Shown here one piece after another: positions 21,391-34,008 of a stretch of 64,000 bases of DNA. Every line of letters begins with the position of its first letter. The stretch's first letter is position 1. The notes under the pieces were generated by a model. The model made no database searches. It had not been told where the DNA came from and saw nothing but the letters and a program-made list of their open reading frames with translations. This DNA comes from Girardinichthys multiradiatus (lineage: Eukaryota; Chordata; Actinopteri; Cyprinodontiformes; Goodeidae): NCBI RefSeq assembly GCF_021462225.1, contig NC_061806.1, forward strand, positions 2,432,234 to 2,496,233. The letters are read 5' to 3'. Position numbers and translations under genes: made by a program.

Positions 21391-22435
21391 CTCTCAAACG
21401 TCAAGCTGCACAAAACAACAGTTAATTACATTTATTGGCCATCTCAACAACATCATTCTGATTGTCTACATCTAATCGGCCTCCAGAGTTCAAAGTTCAC
21501 CAGTCATAGTCCACTTCACCCTAATCCACACTTCACAAACTTTTCTATTTTCACTATTCTTTGGAGGCATGAATGGTTCTGTCTTGCTTCTGTCAGACTC
21601 TTGGCACCGTATTCAGAAACGTATACATCTTCAGTCCCTCGGTTTTCCAAATCAATCTTCAACTAGCACCTCAGCTAGTTAAACTCTCCAATGCTTCAGT
21701 GGAAGTCATGCTTGACAGGTCTTGTTCCATGCACTCTTTCAACTTACTTGTCCAACTGAAACAGTTTCAAGTCCTTTTGTATGATTTTCAATTTCACTTT
21801 TCCTCTCTTGACATCATGTCAGTCTGTCATGTCATTACTTACACTCATACAATCATTGAAGCATGCACTATGACCATCCACATATGCCTGTTTTGGTATA
21901 TTTTGGTGATCAGAGGTCATTTCTTCATCATCCAGGAACAATCCTTCCATATACCAATGTCTTTCAGAAGTCTTTATCCTCACCAACGATGCTCTCACTT
22001 TCCCTCTCCACAAAAGTAAAACGGACCTGTTAGAAATCTTTTTCTATTGCTCTCTTTTGCCTTGGATCTCTTGCTGCAATCAGTGATGCAGGTAATCTTT
22101 ACCTAATTGCTCTAAGCACCACTGGATGAAACGGCATGGGTCAGTGTATACAATACAGTAATGGTAAAAATACAGCGCAACCACTTTCAGTTCTAGAGTT
22201 TTACATATAAGGACACAAAAACATGACCTGATGTAGTTCTGTTTAACTTCACGTCCATCAACACACCACAGCGCAACAGATTTAACAGATTTTATTTAGA
22301 AAAAATACAGCTATAATGGATAATCTTTGTGTCAAAACTAAGTCCACCTTTGCTTCTTTCATACAATTTAGGTTGGAAAGTAGGAGCCAAGGGTCGATAA
22401 TGAAATGCACTTCAGTATTTGATCATCAGCAAATG
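21391..22435. other. Non-coding DNA, nothing recognised
   Basis: The 148-codon frame at 21573-22019 is rich in Phe, His and Ser, with no domain or motif, and it sits in T-rich DNA. I read it as chance. Confidence 0.3.
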
Positions 22436-22760
22436 TGACTACCTCTGGTATCAGTTTTGACAGTTTGTGGGTGTGGGGCCTTCAATTGTGGGTTAACAGA
22501 ATGCCAGGAATGAAATACATTAACAATGAGTTGTTCAGCAGAAACACCTAAAACTGTCAAGCATTGCTTTGGAAGGGTGATGATTTGGGCTTGCTTTGCA
22601 GCAACAGTCTGCCTGGAACTTTTCTTTGTACAAAAGTCTTTAAGAATCAGTTGTGAGGACAAATGTCCAGGAGCTAAAGCTTGGCTGAAGTTGGGCCATG
22701 TGAGCTATGGAGCCCTATGGAAGAGTGAGCCAAACTTCCTATACATTGATGAAGATGAAA
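22436..22760 (+). pseudogene. Possible very decayed Tc1-like transposase fragment
   Basis: Near 22550 the plus strand reads KTVKHCFGRVMIWACFAAT, which resembles the Tc1 stretch [18 protein letters not shown]. Later text (LKLGH) could be the end of the same domain. No other Tc1 motif or terminal repeat was found, so the assignment rests on one short match. Confidence 0.4.
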
Positions 22761-23689
22761 GAAAAAGTCATATAGAAAATTACATGCACAAGATATAGAT
22801 ACTGAAATAAACTATAATGTATTGTAACATTGCATTGTATTTTAACTATTTACTACTGCATTGCAGCATTTGAGGCTCTTAGCTACAAATACACTATTGA
22901 CTGTGCAGGACCTCACAAATATTTTCACAAAATGAGCAGTCAAACTAGGAAATACTGGTCAAGAAGTTTCAGATGTATAAAATTACTTCATAGTGCTGCA
23001 ACAGGAAAAGGCAGGAGAGAAACAATGTCTAATAAATCTCGATTTTTCATTCCATTTACCTCAAACTGGAGCTCTTGGATAGGAAGTCAGACTCAACATA
23101 ACCATACTCTAGGTGTAAGTAAGAAAAGCAGTGGAGTTGTTATGCTCAATGACCAGGCAAAGTACATTTTGCAATGGAAGCTAATTATAATGCTTTTCTA
23201 AAATTCATAAACTCAAACATTTTCACCAACAGAGGCCAAACAGTACTGTGTGCACATAACTTTAAAGTCAAACAAATTCAGAAGAGTAAGTAAAGAGTTT
23301 TTTACTGCATCTATCACTCCTTTTATTAATATGGCATCAATGTTGGATTTATCTGTGAGGATTGCTGAAGCAATTAAAATTGATTAAATTCTGGAGTGTT
23401 CCAGCTCAACTTTATGATTTTGAACTGAATATCTGGCTTCCAAGTATGGATGAAATGGACCATAAATTCCACACATAAGAATGCTAATGCTCTTAAAAGC
23501 AATTAAACTACCTTTATTTTCATCAAGTTGCTTCTATCTGGAGGAATCCTATTGTTGTAACAAAGAACAATAATAATAATTAAAACAGTTTTTGTTTTTT
23601 TATGCAACCCTTTAAAGTTGATTTAAGTAATGGTCCAGGGCCCTTTTTGCATGGATTTTGATGTTTTTCTTGTGTTTTTCTGAGTTTTC
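22761..23689. other. AT-rich non-coding DNA, nothing recognised
   Basis: The reading frame at 22830-23201 has no recognised motif. Confidence 0.3.
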
Positions 23690-23760
23690 TAAGATAAGAT
23701 AACTTTATTGTCCATCACCTTTTTGAGATGGAGATTTGTCTTTGACATGTGGCAAAATGA
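23690..23760 (-). repeat. LINE tail remnant
   Basis: CTAAGATAAGATAACTTTATTGTCCATCACC resembles the reversed 3' tail of fish LINEs (short repeats next to an AATAAAG-like signal). Too short to classify. Confidence 0.45.
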
Positions 23761-23904
23761 GCTCTTACTCATCATATGCAGATAATAAAACACACTATTA
23801 AAACAATATAACTAAAACCAACAGCTTCATAAGCTCAAAATGCTGTATGCATTAAAAAGATTATATTGTAAAACAAAAATAAAAAGAAACAGGTACTTTG
23901 ACTC

Positions 23905-23998
23905 TTTGGGTACTCTGGCATCCTCCCACAGTCCAAAGACCTGCATGGTAATTGTCAAATTTGCTTGCCGAGTGTAAAGAAAATGGATGAATGGTTCC
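23905..23998 (+). repeat. Mermaid/DANA-like SINE fragment
   Basis: GGGTACTCTGGCATCCTCCCACAGTCCAAAGACCTGCATG is the conserved central part of the SINE seen in the opposite orientation at 30281-30620 and 48361-48702. It ends in AAAATGGATGAATGG. Neither the tRNA head nor the rest of the body is present. Confidence 0.65.
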
Positions 23999-25464
23999 TG
24001 GCACTACAGTAGAAATATAATAGTGCTATAATTACAAGAAGCATCTATAAAACCATAATATTCCAAAAAACGGCAATACCAAACATACATTTGAGTGTAA
24101 CCTCCTACTTCATTTGAACAGAGTGTTAGAAACCACTGAGGTATATAGTGAACAGGCTGGAATGAATGGAGGGATTTCTGTGCACATATGAAGTCAGACC
24201 ATTGCTGGTGTATCCAGCAGCTGTTCTTTAGTGTTTCTTGTCCAGAGAGTCAAAGCCTGTTGAGAAGGGACAGTCCCCAGGAACAGCCCCAGGCAATATA
24301 GGTCAGCATGTGTCTGGTCTACTGCAAGGCCAAGTGAGGAAGGCAAATAATGCATCCATTGTTGAGACTAAGACAAAAAGACACCGTCATTTTAGGCTGA
24401 TAGCTCAGCAGACGCCAGGCCAGGTCAGACCCAGGCCACGGAGGAAGGGGTTCTGGCCTGTCCTGCTTAGCACCACAGAGAACCAATATGATGTCAGAAA
24501 TTTGTGATAAGACCGGAGCCACAGGACACAATGAAGAAGACATAACTGCAGGGAATGGGGAGCAGTGACCGTCAGGAAATCAATAAATGTTAAAAGAGGA
24601 GTGAAGACACTTGCCTCTGGGTGTGTAGAGCTGAGCTGTTGTCTGAATCAATTAAGCTGTGTTCAGGTCACTGACCAGCCACCCAACCTGTGGCACTCAA
24701 CAGCGTATGAAAGTGTAATGAGATGTCTATGGCACAGATCAACATCATCTCTACTGTTTTATGCCAGCCAGAGCTACTAGATGGCAACACTCAGGCATGA
24801 TGGCGGCGACTGATGCCATCATGAGTATTGCAGAGAATTGCCTTCCTTTACGAAGAATTGATAGAAGAGAGTCTGGAGGTGGCCTGTGTTTTAGGGGAGA
24901 TGATTCCTTTTTGATAGATGCAATCTACCTGCCATCCAATCTAACATTCTTTCTGCCTCTAAGATCAGACTGAAACTGCATGATTCCTCACACATCCTAA
25001 AATATGCTTTTAATTGTGGTGGGATGTAGAAAAGCCAGTTTTTCTTTCAGAAAAGAAAAAAGAATGAAGTTGATCCTTCACTCCCCAGAATACTGTTGAT
25101 CATTTTGTGTTTACTTGTCTGTAACAGAGGATTCTATTGAGCATTTGTTGCACATATTGTGGCGAATAGTTTAAATATTGTGACATGTTCTGTACTGGTT
25201 GACAATGGACAACATGAGAAAGTCATACAATGACAATATTACTAGTAAATGATTATTCAGTTGCGACAAATACACTTTTTGCAACACCATATGCATCAAG
25301 TGTTGAAATCTACTGCAGGGAGACTCCATTAAATGGACTGAGTTTCTTTTTGACATGCACAATGTGTATTCTTGGCATTTGAACTATATTAACCAGCAAA
25401 TATTGCATGTCAAACTTCCATTTGAGATGTGAATATTGCATACACTAATATCAAGATGATGACA
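23999..25464. other. Non-coding DNA, nothing recognised
   Basis: Short reading frames at 24238-24507 and 24761-24973 have no motif. I see no repeat family in this stretch. Confidence 0.3.
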
Positions 25465-25747
25465 CACAGAAGACACAGATAGAGGCTTCAATAATCATCT
25501 GGATCAGAGACTACCTGACAAACAGGCTCAACGTTTGTGAGACTAAACTGTTGTGTCTTACCAGGTGGCCAGCTGCAAAGTGCACCACATTTCATTTTCA
25601 CTCTGTTGACCTCAGACTTTCAGACTCAGATGACCCTGCAGTTGTCAGGTGTTTTAGAGATGGATAAAAAGCTGAGTACAAGGAACTGGTGGACCACTTT
25701 GTGGCATGGTGTGGGAACTATTGTCTCATCTTGATTGAGAATCAAAG
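25465..25747 (+). pseudogene. Rex1/CR1-like LINE ORF2, part 1 (before a solo LTR)
   Basis: The plus strand reads ASIIIWIRDYLTNRLNVCET, then, through frameshifts, a piece recalling LYTSDFQ and finally EYKELVDHFVAWCGN. These are reverse transcriptase positions around motif B and after it. The text stops at AATCAAAG (25740-25747), where a solo LTR begins, and resumes at 27434 with AAATAAAGGAGGTGATTATAGATTTC, the KEVIIDF segment that normally follows directly. The copy is heavily mutated. Confidence 0.72.
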
Positions 25748-27433
25748 TGTTGTAATTATGAACATGAATATATTATGTAATATTTAATATTAATACTTTA
25801 ATATGATTTTATATTATTAATATGCATATATAATATTATTTAATATTTCTGTCTGTTAAGGGTTGTCCTGTGAATACCAGCCTAATGAAGCAGTGGCATT
25901 AGGATAAAATTCAGAGGGATGAGCCAAGCTCAGACATTATTGAACAGCATAAACTCTGCACACAAATGGAATGAATTCACACAATTTCTTAAAATACAAG
26001 AATTTATTAACAAAAATAAGTCAACTCAAAGTCAAACATATTTCAATCAACAAACTCTTGGCTATGCTAAAACAATCCAACTAAACTACCAAGCAGAATT
26101 AAAGAATAAGGAAGACTAATGGGCTATGTACAATATAAACAAATTGATCAAAGATGAAAATATTATTTTAATAAAATAATATTTTAAAGAATTATTTGCT
26201 GAATAAAACCAACCTTCTGGATGACCAATTCTCAATGGTGTTTAATTAGCTGCCTTTATTTATTAAAATAATATTTAAAGAAATATTATTTTGAATAAGA
26301 ACCAAAAATTTGGGAAATGGGCTTACTTGTGTTACTTAGTTATCAAGTTTAGTAAAATAATATTTAGGAAGTATTATTTTTGAAAATTAACAACCTTTTT
26401 TCGTAAATGATCTTTAGCAGGCAAGCACGTGTTCTTAGCTGTTAGCTGTTGAAGCTAACAAAAGAAGCTTAGAGCTTATCATCAGAATCAAACACATACC
26501 TTTAAAATACCACTAATAAAGGGTTAAAATGCATAAGCTTTGACGCGTGTTATGGCCGATATTCTGTGTTTAAAATCACCCTTTAAATAAAGTTTGTCTT
26601 AACTTTAAAAAGAAAAAACACAAACAGAACACAAACTGAGCACATGTGCTGAGCAGATAATCTGGTAGCACTAAAATAGCTGAGTTTCAACACAAACAAA
26701 ACCAAATGTCATAAAACGAAAAATGTTTAGATTATTTCATTCTAAACTACTTCTCTCTGCCAAAACACAACCTCTTACGTGAACCGTGCTGAGGAAAGTT
26801 GTCCGAAGTGACAAAGTTTAGGAAAGCATCCACAGTGAACAAAGGGTTAACTGCAGCTAACCTCCGTAGCTGTGAGGTGGGGGGCGGCTCGTTCGTTCGG
26901 TCAGCCGGCCAAACTGCAGGTTACTGCTGAAACCACGGTGATGCGGTCCCGTTGTCCTTCATTCAGACCGGGAAAACTGCTCCACTCTGCATTATAGAGA
27001 CAGGGTCTCTGCTGGGAACTCTCTGGAACACAGTTTGCTTCTGTACACCTCAGAGAGAAAGTCAAGCAACGCTTGTACCTTAATTACCCCGTTCATGAAT
27101 GAATGTCGGATACACAAACAGCAGTTCATTCCTACTTAACTTAGCGCATATGATTGCTGGATCGTATGACACTCTTGGATCTAGTTTGAAGAGTTATGTC
27201 TGTTTGCCAGCAAAGAGACATTAACGTGCTGTGTCCTTCCGTCCAGTTCTTCTGGGGACCTGCGTGGAAGAGGTCAGACTGTTGCAAAAGCGGGGTTTTT
27301 ATTCTGACAGTGACGTCACAGGAAGTTATTTCATTTCTGGCTGTGCTGGAAGTAGGTTAATGCGATTTATTTTGAAAGTTCCAGAAAAGCTCGTACTGGC
27401 CATTCATGTTGTCCTCATGGCTGGGTCCCAACA
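25748..27433 (-). repeat. Solo LTR of an LTR retrotransposon, minus orientation (copy A)
   Basis: Read on the minus strand, it starts TGTTGGGACC (27433) and ends TTACAACA (25748). It is homologous along its whole length to the plus-strand copy B at 42560-44404. Shared blocks include CATTCATGAACGGGG, GTTAGCTGCAGTTAACCCTTTGTTC-type text, TAATAAATTCTTGTATTTTAAG and the AT-rich 3' end. The flanking four bases are AAAG and AAAT, one mismatch from a 4-bp duplication. It lies inside a Rex1-like LINE, whose coding text resumes immediately on the far side. No internal gene remains, so it is a solo LTR left by recombination. The small frames at 25919-26119 and 27231-27581 are not genes. Confidence 0.75.
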
Positions 27434-28140
27434 AAATAAAGGAGGTGATTATAGATTTCAAGATAAACAGAAATATTTTAAACACTATTTTGTTCATGGA
27501 AGAAGCACTGGAAGTGGTGGAGGAGTATACATTTATCAGTTTTCACCTGAAAAACAGACTAGACTGGAAACATATCAGTGAGGCGGTCAGCAAAAAGGGA
27601 GAGAGCATATTTTTATGTGTCTTGTCAACATTTGTGGCCCAGTAATTTACATAGGAAAGGAGAAGAGATATACATGAGGAAGACATGCAGCAGAAGTCAG
27701 AAGTCAAACACCAGACAGCTGTGTCCTGAACTGATTACCCATATGGGGCACATGTTGTGCTGCTACAACTGACTGTACTTCTTGAGTAAGCATAAGTCAA
27801 CAGTGTTTGCATCAAGATGCTGCATATCTTCTTATAGTCTGGAGGGTGAAATCTCTTCTGCCATCATCCGTCATATCAGCATAACAGCCAACGACTTTAA
27901 AAAGTTGAACATGCTGATAAAAATGCCTGGTTCTGTCCTAGAACCTTTAGAACTGACAGAGAAGGATGCTTCATAACATAAAAATATCATGGGCAACACC
28001 AAGCGTCCTCTTCATTCAGAGACTTCTTCAGATCAGCTAGAACAGACGGCTGGATTAAATTAATTCTGGCCACAGCTAGATCCATCTACAGGGCTCTCAA
28101 CTCTCACACACTGATAGCGTGACAGATGTATTTCCATGTT
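27434..28140 (+). pseudogene. Rex1/CR1-like LINE ORF2, part 2 (after the solo LTR)
   Basis: Continuation of the copy beginning at 25465. It reads KEVIIDFKINRN and EVVEEYTFISFHLKNRLDWKHISEAVSKKGES, which matches the EYKYLGVHLDNRLDW...AVYKKGQSRL segment of sister copies. Decayed versions of YFLSKHKSTVF, VSSAIIR and LNMLIKMPGSVL follow. Several frame changes and stops are present. The 3' end fades near 28140 without a clear tail. Confidence 0.7.
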
Positions 28141-30280
28141 TTTACACACTCACACTCAAAATATTTCTAACCCAGAGACTGACCAAATGATGAGTTTATG
28201 GGACTTGAGTCTGCTGTAAAACCAAAGAGATCACTACAAGGGGAGACGCTATATAAAGACTGGGAGCCACTCGTGAATTGTCATATGTCACTGAAGTGAC
28301 CTTAGATGTGATAGGTAGTTTATCATGTCAATCAAAACCAATGCAGTTTACCAATAGAGTTCCTATAATTCAAAGAATACAATTCAGTAGATTTGCTAGA
28401 GCCAGTTATAGATCTGAAACTGTGACATTAAATCATACCCGAGCCTGGTGTTAACTGATTTTAGATCACTTAGGACCCGCATTACCATATCTATCTGCAA
28501 TACAAAGCAGTGGTGCAGTTGAACTGGCTGACAAATTTTGACATGTTAGTTGGGTGACATGTTGGCATCAGTTTAAGCTGCAGTCTATGGACCAACAAGT
28601 AAGGCTGTTTCCTGTTGAACCAGTGTTGATAGGCTTCAACTTTAGCACAGGAGCCCTTTAGTAGCAAAACTTGTAGCTACAGAACCCTCTTCTAGTCCAA
28701 GCTAAAGCAACAAACACACTAGCTTATGCTAGCTAAACAGATAAGTAAATAACCTATAGGAAGACAGTTTTCTACCAACCTACTGTAAATCCAATTAGTC
28801 AGTAGTTTAAACTAGGGCTACATATTGGAAAATATTGTGATGCCGATAATATTGGTAAATACTGTAATGTTATTTTTTTAACATTATTATTTTTATATAC
28901 AGTATTACTTATGAAGCTCTGTACAGGAAGCAAATGCCCCCTGAGGATTAATAAAATACATCTTAATCTAAATACATTTACATTACAGTGAGGCACAGTT
29001 ACTGTGTGTACAATTATTAGGCAGATTAGCATTTTTACCATATCAGAATTTCTATGCATATTTTAAAACTCCAATCAGTAACGGAACTAGACTTTTATAC
29101 AACGGGTAGGTAAGGTTTTATCAGGGACTCCATATACTAATAAAGGAACATTTTCCACTTCTCTGAGATGGTACCCAAAAAACATGCCTTCTTTTATTTC
29201 TTCAGCCTTTATTTAACTAGGTTAATTCCATTGAGATAAAAAAAATATCTGTTTTAGAAGAGAGACTTGGCCTTGTAGGTAGCAGCACAATTAAATTTCT
29301 GAAAAACAATAAAGAAACACAATTTACAATTAAAACATTGGTCATATAAAAATACTTGCACACAAATGGGATAGACTGCAGTGATCTCAACAGAGCTGTA
29401 AACTCATTTACTGTCACCAAAGCTTTAAGTTGAAAATCAGTTTGTAGTTGATTCCAGGTATTGGGAGCTGAAAAACAGAATGATTTCTTGCCTAGTTCAG
29501 TTCAAACTTGGGGAACGACAAACGGTAGAACATCCATTGATTGGAGATTGTGGCATCCATTGTTCTGTTAAAAGACAATAGAGTTAAGATGAGGGGATGC
29601 CTAAAATGGTTTTAATTGTCAAAGTCTATGTCATGTCAATGTCAAGACAACCTGGTGACAGATCAAGATTGTGTTAGCAGAATCTTAAACTATTCTTGAG
29701 CTGTAAACTGAAGCTGCCAAGTCCTTTTAAGACTAACACACATACTATGACATGGTTCGTAAGTATCCTGTTAACCTTGTGCTATGTTGCTTCAAGCCAA
29801 CGTTAGCTTATAGCCTCTAATAACATTAGCCACCTTGCACAGTTGAACTACTGGAGACAAACACTTTTTTCTTCAACCTGTGGGGTCAAATTGTTTCATA
29901 AAACTTGGTGGATGCCTTCAAGATACCAGCCTGCGACTTTGCTCTCAATATGGCAATGATTGGCCAAAGTGGGTGTGGTTTATCCACAAAAGATTAACTC
30001 TGACCTTTCACCTTTTAAAAAACTAAAACAATTTACCTATGTCACCTAGAGAGTTTAAATTTTGTCGATATGTTTGTTGCAATAACCCTAACAGTTCTTG
30101 TTAAAAAAAATATTGTTCAATTAAGACTGACAGCTGGTGCAAAACATAAATATATATGCTAATCAATTTTGGCAAATAGTTTTTTAGATGAAAAAAAAAA
30201 ACTGAAGGTGCCTGAGAAAATGCTGGTATATTCTTGACATTAAAAAGGTCCTTTGTGAATATAACAAATAATGGATTTAA
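28141..30280. other. AT-rich non-coding DNA with possible repeat-tail debris
   Basis: No gene seen. At 29205-29320 the text TTTATTTAACTAGGTTAATTCCATTGAGATAAAAAAAATATCTG resembles a common fish repeat end, but I cannot name it. The minus-strand frames at 28799-29059 and 29217-29420 show no motifs. Confidence 0.3.
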
Positions 30281-30620
30281 AGTCAGTCAGTCATTTTCTA
30301 CTGCTTATTCCATAGTGGGTCATGGGGAAGCTGGTGCCTATCTCAAGCAGTCTATGGGCAAGAGGCAGGGTACACCCTGGACAGGTCGCCATTCCATCGC
30401 AGGGCAACACACAAACAACCATGCACACACATATTCATACACCTAAGGGAATTTTAGAGTGACCAATTAACCTAACAGGCATGTCTTTGGACTGTGGGAG
30501 GAAGCCGTAGTACCTGGTGAGAACCCACGCATGCACGGGGAGAACATGCAAACTCCATGCAGAAAGACCCCCGGCCGGGAATTGAACCCAGGACCTTTTT
30601 GCTGCAAGGCAACAGTGCTA
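30281..30620 (-). repeat. Mermaid/DANA-like tRNA-derived SINE, minus orientation
   Basis: On the minus strand the element reads GGTCCTGGGTTCAATTCCCGG (containing a B-box-like GGTTCAATTCC), GGAGTTTGCATGTTCTCCCCG, CTTCCTCCCACAGTCCAAAGACATG, TTAGGTTAATTGG, GCGACCTGTCCAGGGTGTACCC and a GTAGAAAATGACTGACTGAC end. These are the body blocks of a SINE type widespread in fishes. The A-box head is incomplete at the 30620 side. The reading frame at 30234-30446 is an artefact. Confidence 0.82.
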
Positions 30621-30929
30621 CTAATTTAATCAGTATTGCTAATATTGATGACTGTATATTATGTGTGTATGTATATTATTCCTCCTAACAACATAGTTGT
30701 CTGAAAATATTCATGGAATATTATAATAAACTATGGAATTTTGTATGAATTTTTTAATCTGGGTAAGTATGGAAATGACAATTCACAATTTTTGGTATTT
30801 AATCCAGAAAGTGGCACCTACAACTGTACATCTGTACGCACTGATTAAAAAAATAAATCTGTTATAATTTGACTTTTTGTTAATTTATTTCCGTTCTTAT
30901 TACCAAACTGTCACCCCTGATGATTCTCT

Positions 30930-32425
30930 CTGCAGACCTGATTGTTCATTGTAGTTTAGAACTGTCCTGTTTTGTGGATGAGCCAAACCACACTGAGATG
31001 GACCAAGACATGACAGATTGAATTATAGCAGTGTAGAAGATGACCAGCAGCTCCTGTGGAAGCTTGTACTTCTTACGTTGCCTCAGGAAGTACAGTCTCT
31101 GCTGGGCCTTTTTTCAAACATTGTCTATGTGTGAGGATCATCTAAGGTCTCGACAGTGGTGTTATCTGCATAGTTCAGGAGTTTCACAGACAGGTCCGCT
31201 GAGGTGCAGTCATTTGTGTAGAGGGAGAAGAGGAGTGGGGAAAGGACACACCCTAGGGGTGCCAGTGCTTATTGATCTTGTGCAGGAGAAGATGATCCCC
31301 AGTCTCACCTGCTGCTGCTGGTCCTTCAGGAAACTGGTGATCCACTGACAGGTGGAGGCCGGGACTTGGAGCTAGGTGAGCTTCTTGTAGAGAATGTTTG
31401 GGTTGATGGTGTTGAAGGCCGAGGTGAAATTCACAAACAGAATCCTGCCGTACATCCCTGAGTGGTCGATGAGTTTCAGGATGAAGTGTAATCCCAAGTT
31501 GACCAAATCATCTGCTGACCTGTTTACCCAGTAAGCAAACTGCAGGGGGCCCAGCAGGGGGCCTGTGATGTCCTTCAGATGCTTCAACACCAGTGCCACA
31601 GAGAATTTCATGACCACAGAAATCATGGCGACATTCCTGTAGTCATTTAATCCTGTGATGGTGGGTTTCTTAGGTACTAGGATGATGGTGGACCGTTTGA
31701 AGCAGCAGGGACCCTCACACAAGTACAGTGTGTCATCTCTTTAGGGATTTGTCTGACCCACATGCAACTGGAGAGGTTGGGAGTCCAGGAGGTTTTTTAG
31801 GAGCCAAACCAAACTGGCAAAATGTAGGAAATCCAAGGTCACAAACTGTCCGTAGGTAATCCAGGTTAGAACAAGGTCCAGAATAATATGAATCCATCCA
31901 CACCTCACAGGTACTAGAAGGAAGCAGGGAAATAAGCACTGGTTAAAACACAAAAACTCAGTGACTGGCAAGAAGTTATTCGGGCTTGGGATTTTCCACA
32001 TGGGCAAAACACTTAGGCATTGAAGGACTGGCAGCTGGCTCCTAAGTACTCCTCCAAGGCATCCACAATCAGCTGTAGATCAGGGACACCTGTGGAAGGA
32101 GTACACTGCAGCTCGAGGAGGACGTCTGGTGGACAAAACAGCATGATACTCCCAAGCCCCAACACAGTGACTTGTAGATCTCAGTAAAGATCTGGGCCAG
32201 TTGGTCAGTGCAAGCTCTAAGGCATGATAGGGAGACATTATCAGGTCCTAAGGCCTTCTTTGTTTTCAGGCCCTGAAAGAGCCTATATACATATTTCTCA
32301 AAGATCCTTAGGGCAGACAGGGGGTCTGAAGGTAGGGGGTGGTTGGTGTATGGAAATAATTTGTTTCTAAATGGGATTAGGAGGAGCTGGGTTGAGGTGT
32401 GAACTGCTGCTGCAATAGAAGCCAT
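30930..32425 (-). pseudogene. CR1/L2-group LINE ORF2 (second family), decayed
   Basis: The coding order runs on the minus strand. At 32300-32200 it reads KTKKALGPDNVSLSCLRACTDQLAQIF; at 31722-31400, FKRSTIILVPKKPTITGLNDYRNVAMISVVMK, GPLQFAYWVNRSADDLVN and ILFVNFTSAFNTINP (reverse transcriptase motif A region); and around 31090-31030, a decayed QRLYFLRQ-like segment. The motif order is right, but a block at about 32060-31740 does not read through, suggesting an insertion or strong decay. The wording (VPKKPxITGLNDYRPVALTS, FSSAFNTI) differs from the Rex1-like copies and matches the family whose 3' end is at 37745-38320. Reverse transcriptase of the jockey/CR1 group is certain; the finer clade is not. 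Confidence 0.75.
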
Positions 32426-32577
32426 TGAGAGGATTTGCCAGTCAAGGATTCTGCTCAGGGTAGGAGGAAGGGGTCCTGTATGCAGTCAGGTTTCCCAAAC
32501 CAGTCCATACAGCAGAAGTGTCATTAGCTCCTTTAACATCGAAAGCTCCAGGATTTAAAGCCCTAGGATTTGTTTTA

Positions 32578-32606
32578 CCCCAGGGATTGTTATACAATCC
32601 CTGGGG
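32578..32606. repeat. Perfect 13-bp hairpin next to an LTR-like block
   Basis: CCCCAGGGATTGT (32578-32590), TAT, then ACAATCCCTGGGG (32594-32606). Both arms match perfectly. It sits one base before the TGTTGGACGTCAC start of the LTR-like block. The function is unknown, and it may be a remnant terminus of another element. Confidence 0.9.
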
Positions 32607-32607
32607 T

Positions 32608-34008
32608 TGTTGGACGTCACTGTGCCCCTCCAATGGCATCGGCCATTTTGTACCCAGGACAGCCCGCTCCTACATATCCCATCGAGCATTGCGACTGATA
32701 TGACTGGGCGTCCCCAGTCTGACGTCACAGGGTGCCATATAGGAGGCGCCCATGTTTGAAAAGTCGCCTTCTGCTAGAAATCATCTGGTGATTGAAGCGC
32801 ATCACTTTAAGAGAAGAATTCTGTGCAGAGTTCATTCATTCTCTCTCGTTGGACAACGAACCATTCATAACTGAAGTCTGTGGACTAAGAAGGCCAGAGA
32901 TTTCACTTTGCCGATCGAAGACGTCAGTTAACACGTAACTGGAGACACAGAGTTTCGGAGAGACGAACCGCTACCGTGTTTCATTTTCAAGTCGACTTTA
33001 ATGGTCAGATCATATTTTTCCTTTTTGTCAAGAAGACCAAAGGACAAAGACTGACCGTTCCCCTGAAGTTAATTGTGGACGCACATTAACTTAATCCCAC
33101 TTTTCCTCGCTCGAATTCCCTCATTCGGAAGAAGACGACACAAGTAAAACCCTTTTTTTTTTATTTCTTTATTAGAAGGCCTGGGCAGGGTCAGAGGTTG
33201 TAGAAGCGATCAGAATCGCTGGTTAGGATCTCATGTGTTCTGAATAATATGTACATGTAACTTTGCTTGTTGAAACTTTGATGTGTTATGTAATATCGGG
33301 ATCCGCCGTGTCCCCCAGAGCTGTTTGTGTTTACTATCTGAACGCGAGTGCGTTGCAAGACTGGACTGTTAAAACGACCTCATGGTAAAATTCTCCATTT
33401 TACCTTTGTCTTCAATCTCACTGTGCTAGCTTGCCGCCAAACGTTATCAATCCTTTGTGGTCAGGAGTTAGGGGGACGTTTTATGATCAGAAGATCATAA
33501 AGGACAGTCGGAGCTGCGCTCCGACCCCCACCACTCGCCACCACTTATATTCCCCTCTCCCTTCGTCTGTAGTGCCATAAACTGCTGGTTGACTCAATAC
33601 ATACCCACTACCGTTTGTTGATTTTGCTTATTTAGATGTGTTTGTAGAATTTTGCATGTTGAGTAGGTGAAAATGAATAAATATTCACATAGATAAAGAG
33701 AGAGCGTTTGGTGTTTCATTGTGTGCAAAAAGTGATGTGTCAGTCAAAATATGGTTCAAGTTCCACACGTTTCGGCAGAAACGGTCGATTAAACAGTGAC
33801 ATCTCCGGCAATAGTTATTAACTATTACGGAGTATTTAACGGTTGTAATTGTCAGAGGCGTTGAGCCACAATTACAACACCAGAAACATCTCTGGTCTCG
33901 ATTCGTAAATGAGGCTTTATGGTTAAGAAATTGATTTTGTCAGATTATGATTTGTAATTATAATTATTGATCAAGATTATTCAATCAATAATCACACTCC
34001 CAACAACA
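32608..34008 (+). repeat. LTR-like block (copy D), boundaries uncertain
   Basis: It begins TGTTGGACGTCACTG and contains a polyadenylation-like TGAATAAATATTC at about 33674, then GTGTTTCATTGTGTGC. It has two possible ends in ACAACA, at 33879 and at 34008 (CACACTCCCAACAACA). It resembles the solo LTRs at 25748-27433 and 42560-44404 in its TGTTGG start, the AATAAA position, the AT-rich 3' zone and the ACAACA end, but sequence identity is low. It also holds TTATGATCAGAAGATCATAAAG, a near-palindrome at 33481-33502. No duplication was found at either end, so the LTR reading is an inference. Confidence 0.45.

Noticed and set aside
21573..22019. 148-codon plus-strand frame as a gene
   Set aside because: Phe/His/Ser-rich translation of T-rich DNA, with no motif.
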